Source of the DNA: Pleomorphomonas carboxyditropha
GTDB taxonomy: Bacteria; Pseudomonadota; Alphaproteobacteria; Rhizobiales; Pleomorphomonadaceae
Direction of reading: 5' to 3'
NCBI RefSeq assembly: GCF_002770725.1
Contig: NZ_NQVN01000008.1
Location: 124,001 to 188,000 of the forward strand
Length of the DNA: 64,000 nucleotides
The position numbers and the translations under genes are program-made. This document shows, piece by piece, positions 63,432 through 64,000 of this stretch. The first letter of the stretch is position 1. Each line of letters opens with the position of its first letter. The notes beneath the pieces were generated by a model, which was not told where the DNA came from, ran no database searches, and saw only the letters and a program-made list of their open reading frames with translations.

Positions 63432-64000
63432 CTATCTTGCCGCCGGCTCGCCGTTGGTCATCGCGGCGAAGGCGCGCATCGCATCGATGCTGCGGCGGGC
63501 GAAGCGGTCGAAGTCCGAGGGATTGTCGTGCTCGGCGATGAGCAGCGACGCACCGGCGGCAATCGCCGCCTTCCACAGCTTCGGCCAGGGCACGATGCCC
63601 GTTCCGACATCCGCCCAGCCGTCCTCGTCGGCGCGGCTGCCGCGCGGCGCGACGTCCTTGACGTGGACGGCGGCGATGCGGCCGGCGTAGCCCTCCAGCC
63701 ACGGCTGGGGATCCATGCCGGCCAGCGCTATCCAGGCGATATCGACTTCGAGATGCACCGCCGGGTCGGCGGCGATGTGCTGGATCGGCATCGATCCGTC
63801 GCGAAGCGGCCGGAACTCGTAGTCGTGGTTATGCCAGGCGAAATCGAAACCGCGCGACCGCAGCAGGTGGGCGATCGCCGCCAGGCGGTCGCCGAACCGC
63901 CGCCAGTCGTCGGTGGCGGCAGGACGCGCCTCGGCCGGCACGAAGGGGCAGACGACGAGGCGCATGCCCAGCGTCTCGGCGATGCGGCAGGCGGCGTCCG
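63432..64000 (-). CDS. Sugar phosphate isomerase/epimerase (TIM barrel), partial
   Basis: C-terminal part of an AP-endonuclease-2-type TIM-barrel protein (sugar phosphate isomerase/epimerase, IolE/IolH-like); the 5' end is beyond the window. Visible barrel strands with metal-binding residues are DFAWHNHDYEF (His and Glu pattern), HLEVDIAWIALAG (Glu/Asp), AAVHVKDVAP (His-Val-Lys-Asp) and LLIAEHDNPSD (Glu). The reading frame continues to the edge (DAACRIAETLG before the internal Met at 63965), so that Met is not the start. The substrate is unknown. Confidence 0.88.
   Translation of the reverse strand, partial: DAACRIAETLGMRLVVCPFVPAEARPAATDDWRRFGDRLAAIAHLLRSRGFDFAWHNHDYEFRPLRDGSMPIQHIAADPAVHLEVDIAWIALAGMDPQPWLEGYAGRIAAVHVKDVAPRGSRADEDGWADVGTGIVPWPKLWKAAIAAGASLLIAEHDNPSDFDRFARRSIDAMRAFAAMTNGEPAAR

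Overview
The window is a GC-rich (roughly two thirds G+C, judged by eye), densely packed bacterial chromosome segment. It points to an alphaproteobacterium of the Hyphomicrobiales (Rhizobiales). The evidence is the mutY / DUF721 / dsbA-like / smc order, an F0-only ATP synthase cluster (atpI-atpB-atpE-b'-b) without the F1 genes, an imuA-imuB-dnaE2 cassette behind a GAAC-N7-GAAC LexA box, a CtrA-type TTAA-N7-TTAA site, and rhizobial-style double-palindrome intergenic repeats. I cannot name the genus from sequence alone.

Layout. 0.1-6.2 kb: base-excision repair (mutY), a DciA-like protein, a Tat-exported thiol oxidoreductase, and Smc. 6.3-9.25 kb: F0 operon with a recognisable promoter, a double hairpin after atpE and a terminator. 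9.2-15.9 kb: rnhB, aroC, an acetyltransferase, a chemoreceptor, and a divergent Lrp/alanine dehydrogenase pair. 16-16.6 kb: a PIN/Phd-type toxin-antitoxin pair. 16.7-20.1 kb: two RNA methyltransferases and an MFS carrier. 20.3-24.7 kb: a small membrane protein, a metallo-beta-lactamase-fold enzyme, DUF1499, DnaJ-type chaperone, pdxH and xseB. 24.8-32.5 kb: dxs, GNAT, CpdB, an exported protein, CorA, and a copper pair (DUF2946-like plus PCuAC). 32.5-36.3 kb: a noncoding stretch, a histone-deacetylase-like enzyme with a duplicated 3' end, a Sua5/TsaC protein and GrpB. 36.4-42.6 kb: the SOS mutasome. 42.7-46.2 kb: LysE exporter, HXXEE protein, flavodoxin/DUF2023 and CidA/CidB. 46.3-54.3 kb: a GGDEF-EAL protein, a BigR/SqrR-like persulfide sensor with rhodanese, a polar amino-acid transporter without its ATPase, a DHFR-like protein, and a PAS + MCP-PilZ pair. 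54.5-61.2 kb: cellobiose-phosphorylase-type GH94, ketopantoate reductase, aldo/keto reductase, AI-2E permease and a deaminase. 61.2-63 kb: an orphaned BrnA next to a truncated BrnT, then a low-GC two-gene Cys-rich cassette ending at tRNA-Gln. A tRNA-Pro and a partial TIM-barrel isomerase close the window.

Three themes connect the genes. First, DNA maintenance and SOS mutagenesis (MutY, RNase HII, Smc, ExoVII small subunit, ImuA/ImuB/DnaE2). The SOS operon carries two unusual insertions: a palindromic repeat read through in imuA and a 40-bp perfect inverted repeat between imuB and dnaE2. Second, sensing and cyclic-di-GMP (two chemoreceptors, one with PilZ, a PAS adaptor, a GGDEF-EAL enzyme). 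Third, redox, sulfur and metal control (BigR-like sensor/rhodanese, flavodoxin, PCuAC). Repeats are prominent: at least four copies of a ~100-bp two-palindrome element, two of which supply the stop-codon/terminator end of the preceding gene. The least explained parts are the low-GC cassette beside tRNA-Gln, a phased 10-bp repeat array with a 19-bp palindrome at 20.74-20.80 kb, and the in-frame extension behind the deacetylase gene.
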